NCBI GenBank assembly: GCA_002900995.3
Contig: PJEW03000015.1
Span: 62,001 to 126,000 of the forward strand
DNA from: Ganoderma boninense
Lineage: Eukaryota > Basidiomycota > Agaricomycetes > Polyporales > Polyporaceae
Reading direction: 5' to 3'
DNA: 64,000 nt
The notes below the pieces were generated by a model. It did no database searches. It was not told where the DNA came from and saw only the letters and a program-made list of their open reading frames with translations. How positions within the stretch are numbered: position 1 is the stretch's first letter; every line of letters starts with the position of its first letter. The position numbers were made by a program, and so were the translations under genes. Below are positions 9,450 through 19,713 of this stretch, piece after piece.

Positions 9450-12400
9450 GTGTTTGTATATGAGGTAAATCACAGTGGTCAACACTTTCATATACCGGTA
9501 CGGTTAATCGGCAAGCAGCGACATAAGGACATAGTAGCAATGGTAGATAGTGGAGCTACTACTAAGTTTTTACATAGACGGTTCGTAGAGAAGAACCAGG
9601 TTACGACAAGGAAGTTGGCAAGGCCAATTCCTCTGTACAACATAGACGGTACTGAGAACCGTGATGGGACGATCACAGAAGTCGCCGTGTTGGATATGGC
9701 GATTGGAGACCACCAGGAGAAGGTGGTGTTTGTGGTGACAGACATAGGAGAAGAGGATGTGATCATTGGCCTGGACTGGCTGCGCGAGCACAACCCTGAA
9801 GTGGATTGGGAACGTGGCTCGCTGCGCCTATCGAGATGTCCAGAGGCATGTCCGGCTCATCGGAAGGCATCCAAACCTGTTGAGACCAAAGCGCGTGATA
9901 CGGAGGTACGGCTTACGGCGCGCAATGGTTCTCGGCGGGTGCAGAAGGCAAAGATGATGGGTAGGATATGCACGGCCGTAATGGTCGAGGAGGAGGAGGA
10001 AGATAGGCCTCCACCACCAGGTTTTCTGCTGGAATGGGATGGCACTGAGGAGTCTCTTCTCAATGCACTGGAAGATGGACGACGACTTCGAGGTACCCCT
10101 AAGATCTTTGTGTCGGCGAGCTACACGTACTCTCAACAGCTCGCTGAACAAGAGTACCAGAAGAAGGAAGTCCGTCCTGTCGAAGAGATTGTACCTCCCC
10201 AGTACCACGAGTATCTGCGTGTGTTCTCGAAAGAGGCGTCTGAACGTCTACCTGAGCACGGACCCTATGACCACGCTATAGAACTTGTACCAGATGCTAG
10301 GATGTTCCATTCCAGGGTGTACCCCTTGTCTCCCAGCGAGCAGGTCGAGCTTGACAAGTTCCTTAGTGAGAACTTGGCCAAAGGTTATATTCAAGAGTCG
10401 AAGTCACCGATGTCATCACCGTTGTTCTTCGTTAAAAAGAAGGACGGCAGCCTACGTCCTGTACAGGACTACCGGCAATTGAACGATATCACCATTAAGA
10501 ACCGATACCCACTACCATTGGTGTCAGACTTGATGGATTGACTCAAGAGGGCCAAGTACTTTACCAAGCTTGACATCCGTTGGGGGTACAACAATGTGCG
10601 GATTAAGACCGGTGATGAATGGAAGGCTGCCTTTGTTACCAATTGCGGACTGTTCGAACCGAATGTGATGTACTTCGGACTGGCTAACTTGCCCAGTACA
10701 TTCTCTGCGCTCATGAACGACATCTTCAAGGACCTCATCATACTCAGCAAAATCACTATCTACCTCGATGACATCCTCATATTCACCAACGACATCGAGG
10801 AACACCACACATTGGTGCGTGAGGTCCTGAAGCGTCTGGCAGAGCACGACCTGTTCTGCAAGCCAGAGAAGTGTGAATTCGAACAGCCGAAGGTTGAGTA
10901 CCTAGGCGTGCTCGTCTCCGAGAACTGTGTGGAGATGGACCCAGTGAAGGTCAGGGGTATCACAGAATGGCCTGTCCCTCAGAACGCCTCAGACGTACGG
11001 AAGTTCTGCGGTTTCGCGAATTTCTACAGGCGGTTCATCAAGGACTTCAGCGCGGTATGCAAACCCCTTGACCGTCTCACGGGTAACGCTCCCTGGCAAT
11101 GGGGTGCCGAAGAGCAATCAGCATTCGACGAGCTCAAGCGTCGTTTCACTGAAAGCCCTGTCCTGAGCATGTATGACCCAGACCGCAAAACCCGCATTGA
11201 AGTCGATGCATCCGGGTATGCTACCGGCGCGGTTCTGTCTCAGGAGGGAGAGGATGGCAAATGGCACCCTGTGGCTTTCCACTCTGAGTCAATGAGCGAT
11301 GTGGAACGCAACTATGAGATCTATGACAAGGAGATGCTCGCTATCATCCGTGCCCTGCAGGCCTGGCGCCACTACCTCCAGGGCCTTCCTAGTGTGTTCG
11401 AGATCCAGTCGGACCACAAGAACCTCGAGTACTGGAAGGCCGCACAAAACCTCACACGCAGGCAGGCACATTGGGCTCTCTATCTGTCGCGGTTCGACTT
11501 TGTCATTGCACACAAGCCAGGCACCTCCAACGGTAGGGCAGATGCGCTGTCGCGCAGGCCTGATCACCAGAAGGATGACGCCGATGACAACCTGAACCGA
11601 GTCATGTTGCAACCCGATCGCTTCCGAGTACTGGCAGCCAAGAGAGGGCACATGTCAGTGGTACCAGAGAAGGCACTGCTCCGCCGCATTCGAGAATGTG
11701 GAGAGCGTGAGCAGGAGGTCGCAGAGGCACTCAGCAAGCTCGATAAGCTAGGGCCAGCACGTCTACAGAACGATTTGGTGGACTGGAACACAGAACAAGG
11801 CCTGCTGCTCTACCATGGCCGAGTCTATGTCCCCAAAGATGATGCGCTCCGAGCAGAGATAGTGCGCATTCACCACAACCTCCCGCCTGCTGGACACCCT
11901 GGCCAGGCAAAGACAGTGGAGTTGGTTACACGGAACTATTGGTGGCCGGGCATGGCAAAGTTCATTAAGGATTACGTTGAGACCTGCGACACCTGTCGCC
12001 GTGGCAAGACTTCACATGCGAAGCCACACGGTCCCCTTCAACCCAACGAGATCCCGGACGGCCCAGGCCAAGTAGTTACCTGTGACTTCATCACTGGACT
12101 GCCGGAGGTGGATGGATACAACGTGCTCCAGCTTATTGCTGATCGGCATGGAAAGATGATTCACCTTATTCCATGCACCGAGGAGATCGACACGGAAGGG
12201 ACTGCAGACAACTTCATTAGAGAATGGTTCCGTCTACATGGACTCCCACGAAAGATCATCTCTGATCGGGGGCCCCAGTTCTCTAGCAAGCTCTTCCGTG
12301 CAATCCTTAAAGGCCTCGACATAGAAAGCGCGTTATCCACAGCCTACCACCCGCAGACGGATGGACAGTCGGAGCGATGGAACCAGGAGATAGAGGTGTA

Positions 12401-13154
12401 CCTACGGATGTACTGCTCAAGGTGCCACGACGACTGGGTCAAGTGGCTACCAACAGCAGAGTACTGCTTTAACTCGCGCATACACTCATCCACAGGGTAC
12501 TTGCCGTTTTACCTCATGTACGGCTATGAACCTCAGTTCCACGTTCCGATGCTATCCACCACGGTGCCTACGGCGGATGAACGAAGAGAGGAGTTGCGGC
12601 AGGCAAGGGAGGATGCAACCTCAGCCTTAACCCTGGCAGCAGAGCGGATGAAGGAGTACTACGATCGCTATGTCTCTGCTGCTCCAGAGTTCAAGGAGGG
12701 TCAGAAGGTGTGGCTCGACACGAGGAACTTCCGTGTCCCAGGAGTCTCTCGGAAGCTGGTGGACCGGTACGCTGGCCCGTACCCTGTCAAACGCAAGGTG
12801 GGCAACTTGGCTTACGAGCTCAAGCTCCCCAAAGACATGGGGCTCCACCCGGTGTTCCATGTGACACTCCTACACCCGCACAAAGAAAGCCAACTTCCCG
12901 GTCGGCATCCCCCTGAACCTGCAGCTCTTGAAGTGGAAGGAGAGGAAGAGTACGAAGTAGAGGAAGTGTTAGAGTCGCGTCGGTATGGGCGGTGGAAGAA
13001 ACTGCAGTATCTTGTTCACTGGAAGGGCTGGGGCCCTAAACACGATAGCTGGGAAGACGTGTCGGATCTAGCAAATGCGCCAAAAGTGCTGCAAAAGTTT
13101 TATTCGACACATCCCGACGCTCCTGGCCCCCTCAACAAGAAGACTCGATCGTGA
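9450..13154 (+). pseudogene. gypsy2 pol: protease-RT-RNase H-integrase-chromodomain, one in-frame TGA
   Basis: A single frame of about 1235 codons, broken once by TGA at 10539-10541 inside RT. Domains in order: protease ([18 protein letters not shown], residues about 30-110); RT ([45 protein letters not shown], catalytic YLDDIL); RNase H (EVDASGYATGAVLSQ, YDKEMLAIIRAL, QSDHKNLEYW, GRADALSR); integrase with HHNLPPAGHPGQ and CDTC zinc-binding pairs; catalytic D in TCDFITG, D in ISDRGPQF and E in TDGQSERWNQE; and a C-terminal chromodomain (EYEVEEVLESR, LQYLVHWKGWG, SWEDVSDL). Chromodomains steer integration towards heterochromatin in this clade (family knowledge). The stop interrupts MD-LKRAKYFTKLDIR. 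Confidence 0.92.
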
Positions 13155-13167
13155 GGACACGATCCTT

Positions 13168-13180
13168 AGGAGGGGGGTAT
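13168..13180 (+). promoter_or_regulatory. gypsy2 polypurine tract
   Basis: AGGAGGGGGGTAT lies immediately before the 3' LTR, the expected plus-strand primer site. Confidence 0.8.
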
Positions 13181-13640
13181 TGTCATGAACGGCACGCTCG
13201 GCGCCTACCCCGGCGTCTCTCGTTCCCTTTTCGGACTGTTTGCCTCCCGCGTCGTCCTTATTGTCCTCCGTTGTTTAGCAAACCTGTCTCTTGTTCTCGC
13301 AGTACAATAACTCTTGTTACCCATTGTTCCCATCGTCATTGTACTACATACCATTGTTCTTCCACTGGTTCCTGTGTCCATAGTTACCTATTGTCCCCGG
13401 TTCCCATTGTCCGTTACATGTATATAAGGCCTGTACTTCGCTACCTGGAGACCTCAGTTTCGACCTCTTGTCTCCAGGTAAGCCTCACTGTATTCTCGCT
13501 CGTTAGTTACTCGCTCAATACATCTTGTCTCCAGCCTGACTGTCGAGCCCTGCTCCGCTCTCGCTGCACAAGTGCTCGTCGACGCCCCTGCTCATCTCGT
13601 AAGCCTCCTCCCTGATCTTACTCGACAGCCAGTTGTAACA
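13181..13640 (+). repeat. gypsy2 3' LTR
   Basis: 460 bp, same length as the 5' LTR with 8 substitutions by eye, seven of them transitions. It is followed by ATATC (13641-13645). Confidence 0.93.
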
Positions 13641-14013
13641 ATATCCAAGAGGAATGCACGTTCCGTAGGCCATGTGTAAACTATTCCAGAACCGCTGTCT
13701 TCACTCCCAGGTCTTCGCGGCGTATCTCTTTGTATCGCGAGAAGAATGCGTTGCGCCGCTGTGTCGAGTCCGGGTCAGCCGTGTCACGGTCAAACAGCCG
13801 TGCCGCTGCTTTCCGGGCTTGTGTATACGCCCGGACGTGCTTCATAAGTCCGTCATTGGTAGTCCGGATTTCATCAAAGCTGCGGAGCTTGTTCCGGTAC
13901 GATCCGGCTTTCTGGACCCTCGTCCGGTACAAGAGTGACTTGTATGCTATGGCGGTCCGGATACCCTGGAGGCAATCGTTCACCTGTCCTTCCCGGAGCT
14001 CTTGTTCCTTTTC
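13641..14013 (-). pseudogene. KDZ transposase, upstream part of the C-terminal region, cut by gap and gypsy2
   Basis: From the gap downward the frame reads ELREGQVNDCLQGIRTAIAY, SLLYRTRVQKAGSYRNKLRS, RLFDRDTADPDSTQRRNAFF, YKEIRREDLGVKTAVLE, then TAG (13681-13683). It then continues in frame (FTHGLRNVHSSWI) into the gypsy2 target site. The E-L-RE-x-N-x-LQ-x-R, I-x-x-K and LR-EDL-x-x-TAVL patterns are typical of the helical region near the end of KDZ transposases. The catalytic core would lie in or beyond the N gap. The TAG is a real break in this copy. Confidence 0.72.
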
Positions 14014-14113
14014 NNNNNNNNNNNNNNNNNNNNNNNNNNNNNNNNNNNNNNNNNNNNNNNNNNNNNNNNNNNNNNNNNNNNNNNNNNNNNNNNNNNNNNN
14101 NNNNNNNNNNNNN
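14014..14113. other. Assembly gap (100 N)
   Basis: Exactly 100 N, a conventional placeholder of unknown true length. It falls where the left KDZ copy should hold the rest of K4b and the transposase core. Confidence 0.99.
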
Positions 14114-14810
14114 CCCACTGCAGTCTGAGAGTGGCCCCTGCATGTGGTGCCCACATCGGGCTCCTCCGGATGCTCTTCGGGAGATGCCCGGCCGGGTTCC
14201 GGGGGTGGGGTTTGGTGCTGCGAGAACAGGTTCTGGAAAATACCGGATGGAAGCAATGAGTAGTTAATATGGACAGCGGAAAGACATGTAATATACGTAC
14301 GATCGATGTAAGGCTCCCACCATTTGGTCCGGACCTCCTCCAGTGGGAGGAGCTGCAGTCCGGGGGCATAGTTGTCCAGTGTGATGCCGCCGAGAGCAGT
14401 GTGACGCAGATGGGCCAGAGGCGCAAGGCACTCGTGCGTGCCATAGACCGGGATCACAGTTTCCATTTCGAAAGGGGTCTACACAAAGCATCATCAGTAC
14501 CGGACCTAATCAGTCGAGCTGGATGTACCACAAGACTGCGACCCTCTTGTAGCAATATGTTTTGTTGTTGGCCCAAATGGCCCCCATGGCAACTCGAGGG
14601 AGGGGAGGAGAAGCGACCGCGTTCAAGACACCGAATGAGTTGATTGGTGATGTGGTGAAATTGGCGGTCCCATCGAAGGCGGAGGTAAGGGTTTTGCTTT
14701 GGCCGCATCTCAAAGGCGTAGTGGAGTTCGGATGCATATTCTCGGACTTCATTTATGAGCTCCGGCGTGGGTTGGGGGCGAGGTAGGGATTTTTTGGTGT
14801 TTTTAGCCAT
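14114..14810 (-). pseudogene. K4a/K4b of the left KDZ copy, with homopolymer frameshifts
   Basis: This is the inverted counterpart of 62624-63318. K4a begins MAKNTKKSLPRPQPTPEL at 14810, and K4b begins METVIPVYGTHECLAPL at 14466. Compared with the right copy, K4a has one extra C near 14600 and one fewer A near 14562, which garbles about 15 residues between them. K4b has an extra C near 14201 and its intron an extra T near 14231. All four are homopolymer differences, so sequencing or assembly error is as likely as mutation. See the right copy for the protein description. Confidence 0.6.
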
Positions 14811-15113
14811 AGCGAGGTAGGGATGAGTGGATTCGAAGTGGACAGATGTACGTGGTGCAATCGATGATGGTGGTCGTCGGCGCAAGAAGTGAACAGACTC
14901 ATAAGTTGTGGTAATATTATTGTGATCTCTTATCTGATTCCTCAGACGTTGTTGTGGTTGGGTAGATGCCAGACAGACGCCCGGCGTTGAGGAGGCACTT
15001 CCGCACACTTCACGCAGCTTTGTGTTCCCCAGGATCGCACTACAAACTTAAGGTATGTCTTTCACACAGCGGATAACTCACGAAAACTGTCTTAATTATC
15101 AACGTGATTGCAG

Positions 15114-16473
15114 ATGTCCTCAGAGGGCGCAAAACATTTAAAGAAGCGCAGGCGTGCAGAATCCGGAGGTACTTGACCCGCCCTCTGACCGTACGGCAGC
15201 TAAGGGTCAGCGTATAGCGTCTGAATTGAAACCATCAACGAAACACGTTAGGTTGAGACTACCTACTCTGATCCGGGACATTACCCCAATGTTATTAACG
15301 TCAACCTCATCCCCAAACCCGTGGCAAGTGTAGGTATTGTGATGCTGTCCAGAGGGCCTGGTAGGTGATAAATGACGCTGTTTGTATGGCAGGGATGCTA
15401 GAGAGGACTGTGAAGACAATCGACTGCAACAGAGACCTCCAGCAAAAGCCCCCGGACCGTCCGAGAATATGGAAGATCCAATGGACGATGGCGATTTATC
15501 ACCGATGCTCTATCGTGGTGGCTCTCCGGGCGCACTTCCTTCTCTGTCCGAAGGCGTCGAATCTAGTTCTTCACGCCAGGTACGCTGATGAATGTATTGC
15601 TCACTTGTCTATTGTCTGGTTGCTTATGACACACTGCTCGCATACTGACAGGTTGTAGGGCACACGGCTGACGCTGACCCCGCGCGCCGGAGCTCGAGCT
15701 TGCACTCCGGATCCTCGCAGCAGCCAGTCTTCTACCACAGCGAGTCTCCGGAGCCTGCCACCCCAGACCCCGCGCGCCGGAGCTCGAGCTCGCACTCCGG
15801 ATCCTCGCAGCCACGGTTCTACCATGCGGAATACTCCACATCATCCGCAATGGACATGATGCCTTCCTCTTGGCTGAACCGGGACATGTCGCAATCGCCG
15901 TTGCTAAGGTGTTCACACCATGTGGGGCATGTTTTGAACAGTCAGGACTGTCCATCACAACCACTGGTATCGCCGTGCGATTGGAGACGCAACACTAGAA
16001 AGAGTGCGTCCACCCCGCCAGAACGCATGGATGAGGGCAGAAGGGGTTCAGAGGCTACCTTTGTAAACCTCATGGAACGCCTCAGAGTCAATTCTCCGTC
16101 ACCTGAGGGAACATCTGCCACATTGAATGCAGTACAGCGCGTGCGCCGCACCGTCCAATTTCGCAACATAGATTCCATTCCATCCCCAGAGCAAATTCAG
16201 AACCCAACCATCTCTCCATTAATGCCAGAGCGTTTACCAGATAGCGAAAGTCGACGATGGCTAGAAGATCGGCGTGCGAGGCTGGATGAAGAGATACATG
16301 TGTTGGAGGCGCAATATTCCAATCTCCGTTCTCTGCGTGAGGTTCCAGTGACACTTGTCCCGAGTTCCTGGGATACATATAATGCGGTCTTTGCATCTAA
16401 TTTGGATGAGGTAGCAACGGTATGGGGCGAATGGGAGACTATGTATGGAGCACAGGACGGACATAATACGTAG
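15114..16473 (+). CDS. K3 (left copy): Ser-rich protein with coiled coil, KDZ-element accessory gene
   Basis: The model has four exons: 15114-15168, 15200-15323, 15393-15579 and 15652-16473, giving 395 residues with all splice phases consistent. The N-terminus is basic (AKHLKKRRRAES), suggesting nuclear entry. The middle holds two copies of a block with DPARRSSS, HSGSSQ and FYH. The C-terminus has a helical coiled-coil stretch (RRWLEDRRARLDEEIHVLEA). Intron 2 uses a GC donor (GCAAGT). Intron 1 would be only 31 nt, which is short, so the first exon is the weakest part. It is divergently placed to K4a. The second copy (60961-62320) preserves the frame, which supports a real protein. Family not recognised. 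Confidence 0.6.
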
Positions 16474-16599
16474 AGTATATTTGGCGGCAGCAGTAATGTA
16501 CCAGTTTAGATGGTAATGGATGGCTGTGCATGACAGCAGATATCAGCAATTGTGATACACCCTATAATACACAGGAACAAGGTTGTCCGAGGGTACGTT

Positions 16600-17040
16600 G
16601 TCCGAGAGTATGGTGCACGCGTCTGGCCAGGCGGATGGAGTACCTGTTCATAACGTCCGGCCAGTAACACCACTCGGACGGTGGTCCATGCTACTGCAGC
16701 GCACATAGGACGCCTCCGGCTGGGAGGATGGAGTACCTGTTTATACCATCCGGCCGGTACCACCACTCGGACAGTGGTCCATGCCACTGCAGCGCACATA
16801 GGACGCCATACGTACCGTGCGGCGACCAGGGGGTGGCCATCTGAGCGTACGGTGCACGCATCCGGCCAGGCGGATGGAGTACCTGTTTATACCGTCCGGC
16901 CAGTACCACCCCTCGGACGGTGGTCCATGCTACTGCAGCGCACATAGGACGCCTCCGGCCGGGAGGATGGAGTACCTGTTCATACTGTCCGGCTGGTACC
17001 ACCCCTCAGACGGTGGTCCATGCTACTGCAGCGCACATCG
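16600..17040. repeat. Subterminal tandem repeats, right end of left KDZ element
   Basis: The segment GGTCCATG-CACTGCAGCGCACAT recurs near 16684, 16776, 16921 and 17013, spaced 92, 145 and 92 bases. Each is followed by GGAGTACCTGTT-ATA and a CCGGCC-GTA-CACC block. It is thus a pair of 92-bp units repeated as a 237-bp larger unit. ORFs across it on both strands are products of the repeat and are not called as genes. Confidence 0.8.
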
Positions 17041-17589
17041 TTACCCCACGTAGTTGCATATATGTAGTTGGGAGAACATGGGAGGCATACTGTCAGAGGC
17101 AGAGAGCAGATACATGGTCACGGGAGCGATAGGTGTTAGATTCTTACATCAGGTGTGGTTTAGTTGTCGTATCGACATGAAAATATCTTTCCCTACACGC
17201 AATAGACCGTATATACAGTACATATAAGATTTGGAGTTACCCTCTTTGAAGCTACCAGAAGTTTGAAAACCGGCCCTCCTACCTACATAGGCGCTAAGGA
17301 GTGAATTGGGTCAGAAGCCCTCGATGCAGTGCATTCTAATATTGTTCAACACTGTATATTTGGACAATAGTGATATTACAACATGAGACAAAGCTCCGGG
17401 ACACCAACAGTGAATAAGATTATACCCCCACACTAGATGCAGGTACATACCTAGATGAACTCACCAAACATTGAGCACCGAGAACTGAGATGGACTGTCC
17501 AGCCGGAATCTTCTGGTATGTCATACCCGGCCAGACTGCACATTCCATACTACACAGGCATCCGGGCTGGGCCCGGGTGACCAGCAAGT
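17041..17589. other. Non-coding interior of the KDZ element
   Basis: I see no gene. It contains A/T-richer sequence with short alternating tracts and is matched almost base for base by 59844-60370 in the inverted copy. Confidence 0.5.
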
Positions 17590-17649
17590 GCATGGAATTA
17601 CACCCCCCGGGTGGCTGGCACTTACAGTACATATTAGTGGAACCATGTG
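17590..17649 (-). repeat. Right terminal inverted repeat of the left KDZ element
   Basis: Read on the minus strand it begins CACATGGTTCCACTAATATG, identical to the start of the second copy at 59784. It is imperfectly repeated at 3709-3765. Sequence identity with the second copy stops exactly at 17649/59784. Confidence 0.78.
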
Positions 17650-17657
17650 TGGTAGCG
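17650..17657. repeat. 8-bp target-site duplication of the left KDZ element (right copy)
   Basis: TGGTAGCG, matching 3701-3708. It is original gypsy1 gag-pol sequence. Confidence 0.85.
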
Positions 17658-19657
17658 TGCGCGACAGGTTTTGCGGGCTGCTGCTGCGCAGTAGAAGGCG
17701 ACACCTTTTTGCCCAATGGTTCAGGTGCGCGACCAGGTACTGCATCGGGGTGACGGACGCGACACTGAGCGATTTCAATGCCATCGAACTGGTAATTATG
17801 CGTGCGATTGATTCAGTTCCCAGTGGTAACGTTATAATGGTCGGCGACGTCGCTGTCAACCAGGTCGGCTTCGGTGCCTGACCAGTTAGGCACGACTTCT
17901 AGAAGCAACTGATCGACGGGGCGTGGGGCTGTCTCGGGGTGTCGGTCGCAGTAGGCGTTGACTTGTTCGCGGAGCGTCATCCCGTCGGCGCCAATCGCAA
18001 GTCTCCGGCCATCATACAAGACGATCTGCCCTCCATCTCGCCTAATCTTGTGGGCGCGTATATCCTCCATAACCTCAGGACAGATCTTCGTGTCACAGTT
18101 CGGCTTACCACAGTAGAAGCAACGCATCGGCCCACGACACGCGAAGTCCTGTCCTCCTCCATACCCTCTTCCTCCTCCATAAGCGGGACCTCCTCCATAT
18201 CCGCCTCCCCCCATATGCGGCGGGCAATCGCGCGAAGCATTGAGTCGGCCCGCAACTTCAGTCGCGAGAAGGTCAGCGAGCGACGATACGTCTTCGCGCT
18301 TGAACTGGGGCGCCTGCTGTTGAGTCGGCCCCGCTGGAGGGGCGAATGCGGAAGCTGCGGGACTCATCGCGCGAGCTCCCTGACTAGAGGGACGAAAAAT
18401 TGCCTCCACATCGTCGTTTCGGTGCTGCAGGACATAAATTGTCGCCTCATGGAACTGTTCGATGGTGTAGGGGGTGTCGGCTGTGCGGTTTGAGAAGGCA
18501 AAGGTAAGCCAGTTTGTGATGAGGTTCGCGAGGTTCGGGTCTAGAACCTCTGCGATGAATTGGTTCGCCTCTAGATGCATAATGCGGCTCTTCATTAGGA
18601 GACTTCCTAACATCGGGCAAACTTTGACATAGAAGCGCGAGTAGTCGTTGATGTCAGCGACCGGCTTTTGGACAAGCTGCTCAGCGATCGCGCGACGAAT
18701 GTCGGTCGTGGTAAATTCGCGCGTTTTGGTAACTCTGGGATAGAGGGCATAGATCGTGTCCTGGAATTCGGTGTAGGATTTTGCGGTGTCGGTAAACTCG
18801 TCGATAAACTTCCATCCTCGCTCGACTGACGGCGGTGGGTAGCGAACGGCCATTTCCTTCCCCGCGGTCCAGTCAGCTGCGTTGGCATTCGGCATGCCAT
18901 GGTGAATGAAAAGTGCTTCTAGATCGCCGAAGTAGCGGTGTAGCGATTGTGGGTCAGTTTCGTCGAACTTCGGACAAGTCTTTTTGCCTCTAACAGGCAT
19001 CGCCTGCTTTGCGGCTTGCAAGCTTGGTACGGACATGGCGACTATGGGTGAAGCGATCAGGGGTCGTAAAACGAGTGTGTTCGAGGTCGGTGTAGGAGAA
19101 GGTGACGAAAGCGACTCGAGGTAGATTTAATACAGAGGCTTGTAGAGCGACGGGATGTATTTGAGGTCGACTTGGACCGGTGCAGGTGTTATCGGCAAAA
19201 GGCGAAATGTGGACGGGTCTGCACTCATCGTGAGCGATAGGACGGCCGAAAGCGGGTTCGAAACTGAGACTGGCGGAGTAGCTAGCGAACCGGGGAGTGC
19301 GAGCTCGACTTCGGATTCGGACGAGAGTTCTGAACTGAAGGGGTCATTATCTGGTGTCGCCTCCGGAGGAGTCGACTCGATTGGAAGGTCTTCTTCGGGT
19401 ATGCCCAAGGCTCGGAGTTCGTGAATCCAACGAGAGACCGACAGCTCATAAAACGAGTCAGAGTAGGACCGCTGGTGAAATGCCGGTGGTTGTTGTTCGG
19501 GTTGCGGGTTGGTCTCACGCTCGGGCAAGTTTTGCGAAGACGATGAGTCGGGTGACTGGGAACGAGCCGGCTGCGGTGTATGCCAACGGCGTTGACAATA
19601 GTCGATTAGACCATTGAGGTAGTTAACTTTGTATAAGAAGTGAGGATTGTCGGCCAA
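17658..19657 (-). pseudogene. gypsy1 gag with a four-cysteine knuckle
   Basis: One frame runs from ATG 19657 (MADNPHFLYKVNYLNGLIDY) past a TAA at 19127-19129 to a TGA at 17813-17815, and then continues open to the KDZ insertion. Residues after 19036 form a retrotransposon gag core (KFDETDPQSLHRYFGDLEAL, WTAGKEMAVRY, ITNWLTFAFSN). A Gly/Tyr-rich stretch (GGGGYGGGPAYGGGRGYGGG) follows, then CFYCGKPNCDTKIC, a knuckle with Cys where His is usual, and EDIRAHKIRRDGGQIVLYDG. The TGA falls between NVTTGN and INRTHNYQF, where a CGA codon fits. Gag packages the element RNA. Confidence 0.82.
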
Positions 19658-19693
19658 ACACCGAGCGACAGCGACAGGAACCGACAGAAAACC

Positions 19694-19711
19694 CCCTCGC
19701 GGTGGGCTCCA
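19694..19711 (-). promoter_or_regulatory. gypsy1 primer-binding site
   Basis: On the minus strand the LTR ends ...TACATCA, two bases follow, then TGGAGCCCACCGCGAGGG. TGG plus two-base spacing is the classic tRNA primer-binding arrangement. The matching tRNA was not identified. Confidence 0.6.
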
Positions 19712-19713
19712 AA

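Larger units (their letters stand above)
7117..13640 (+). mobile_element. gypsy2: complete Ty3/gypsy chromovirus with two LTRs
   Basis: The element is 6524 bp with 460-bp LTRs at both ends, both beginning TGTCATGAACGG and ending GTAACA, and an ATATC target duplication. Inside are gag with a zinc knuckle, then protease, RT, RNase H, integrase and a C-terminal chromodomain, which places it among chromoviruses. I count 8 differences between the LTRs over 460 positions, so insertion was fairly recent. Two in-frame TGA codons (8608, 10539) are the only breaks I find. It sits inside the KDZ transposase. A solo LTR of the same family lies at 22174-22633. Confidence 0.95.
3709..17649 (-). mobile_element. 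KDZ-type DNA transposon, left copy, carrying nested gypsy2 and an assembly gap
   Basis: The borders are defined by the TGGTAGCG target duplication, by imperfect terminal inverted repeats (3709-3765 against 17649-17590), and by the abrupt end of similarity to the second copy, which starts at 59784. Contents in minus orientation: an unknown K3 gene (plus strand), ORFs K4a/K4b, a KDZ transposase C-terminal part (14013-13641 and 7116-6733), a small plus-strand gene K2 and a minus-strand gene K1. Tandem subterminal repeats lie at both ends. Gypsy2 (7117-13640) inserted inside the transposase. True length is unknown because of the 100-N gap. Confidence 0.82.

Noticed and set aside
16681..17132. Overlapping ORFs on both strands (about 70-100 codons) in the KDZ subterminal repeats
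   Set aside because: They are open because a 92-bp unit repeats; the repeated peptides shift with the repeats and have no domain.
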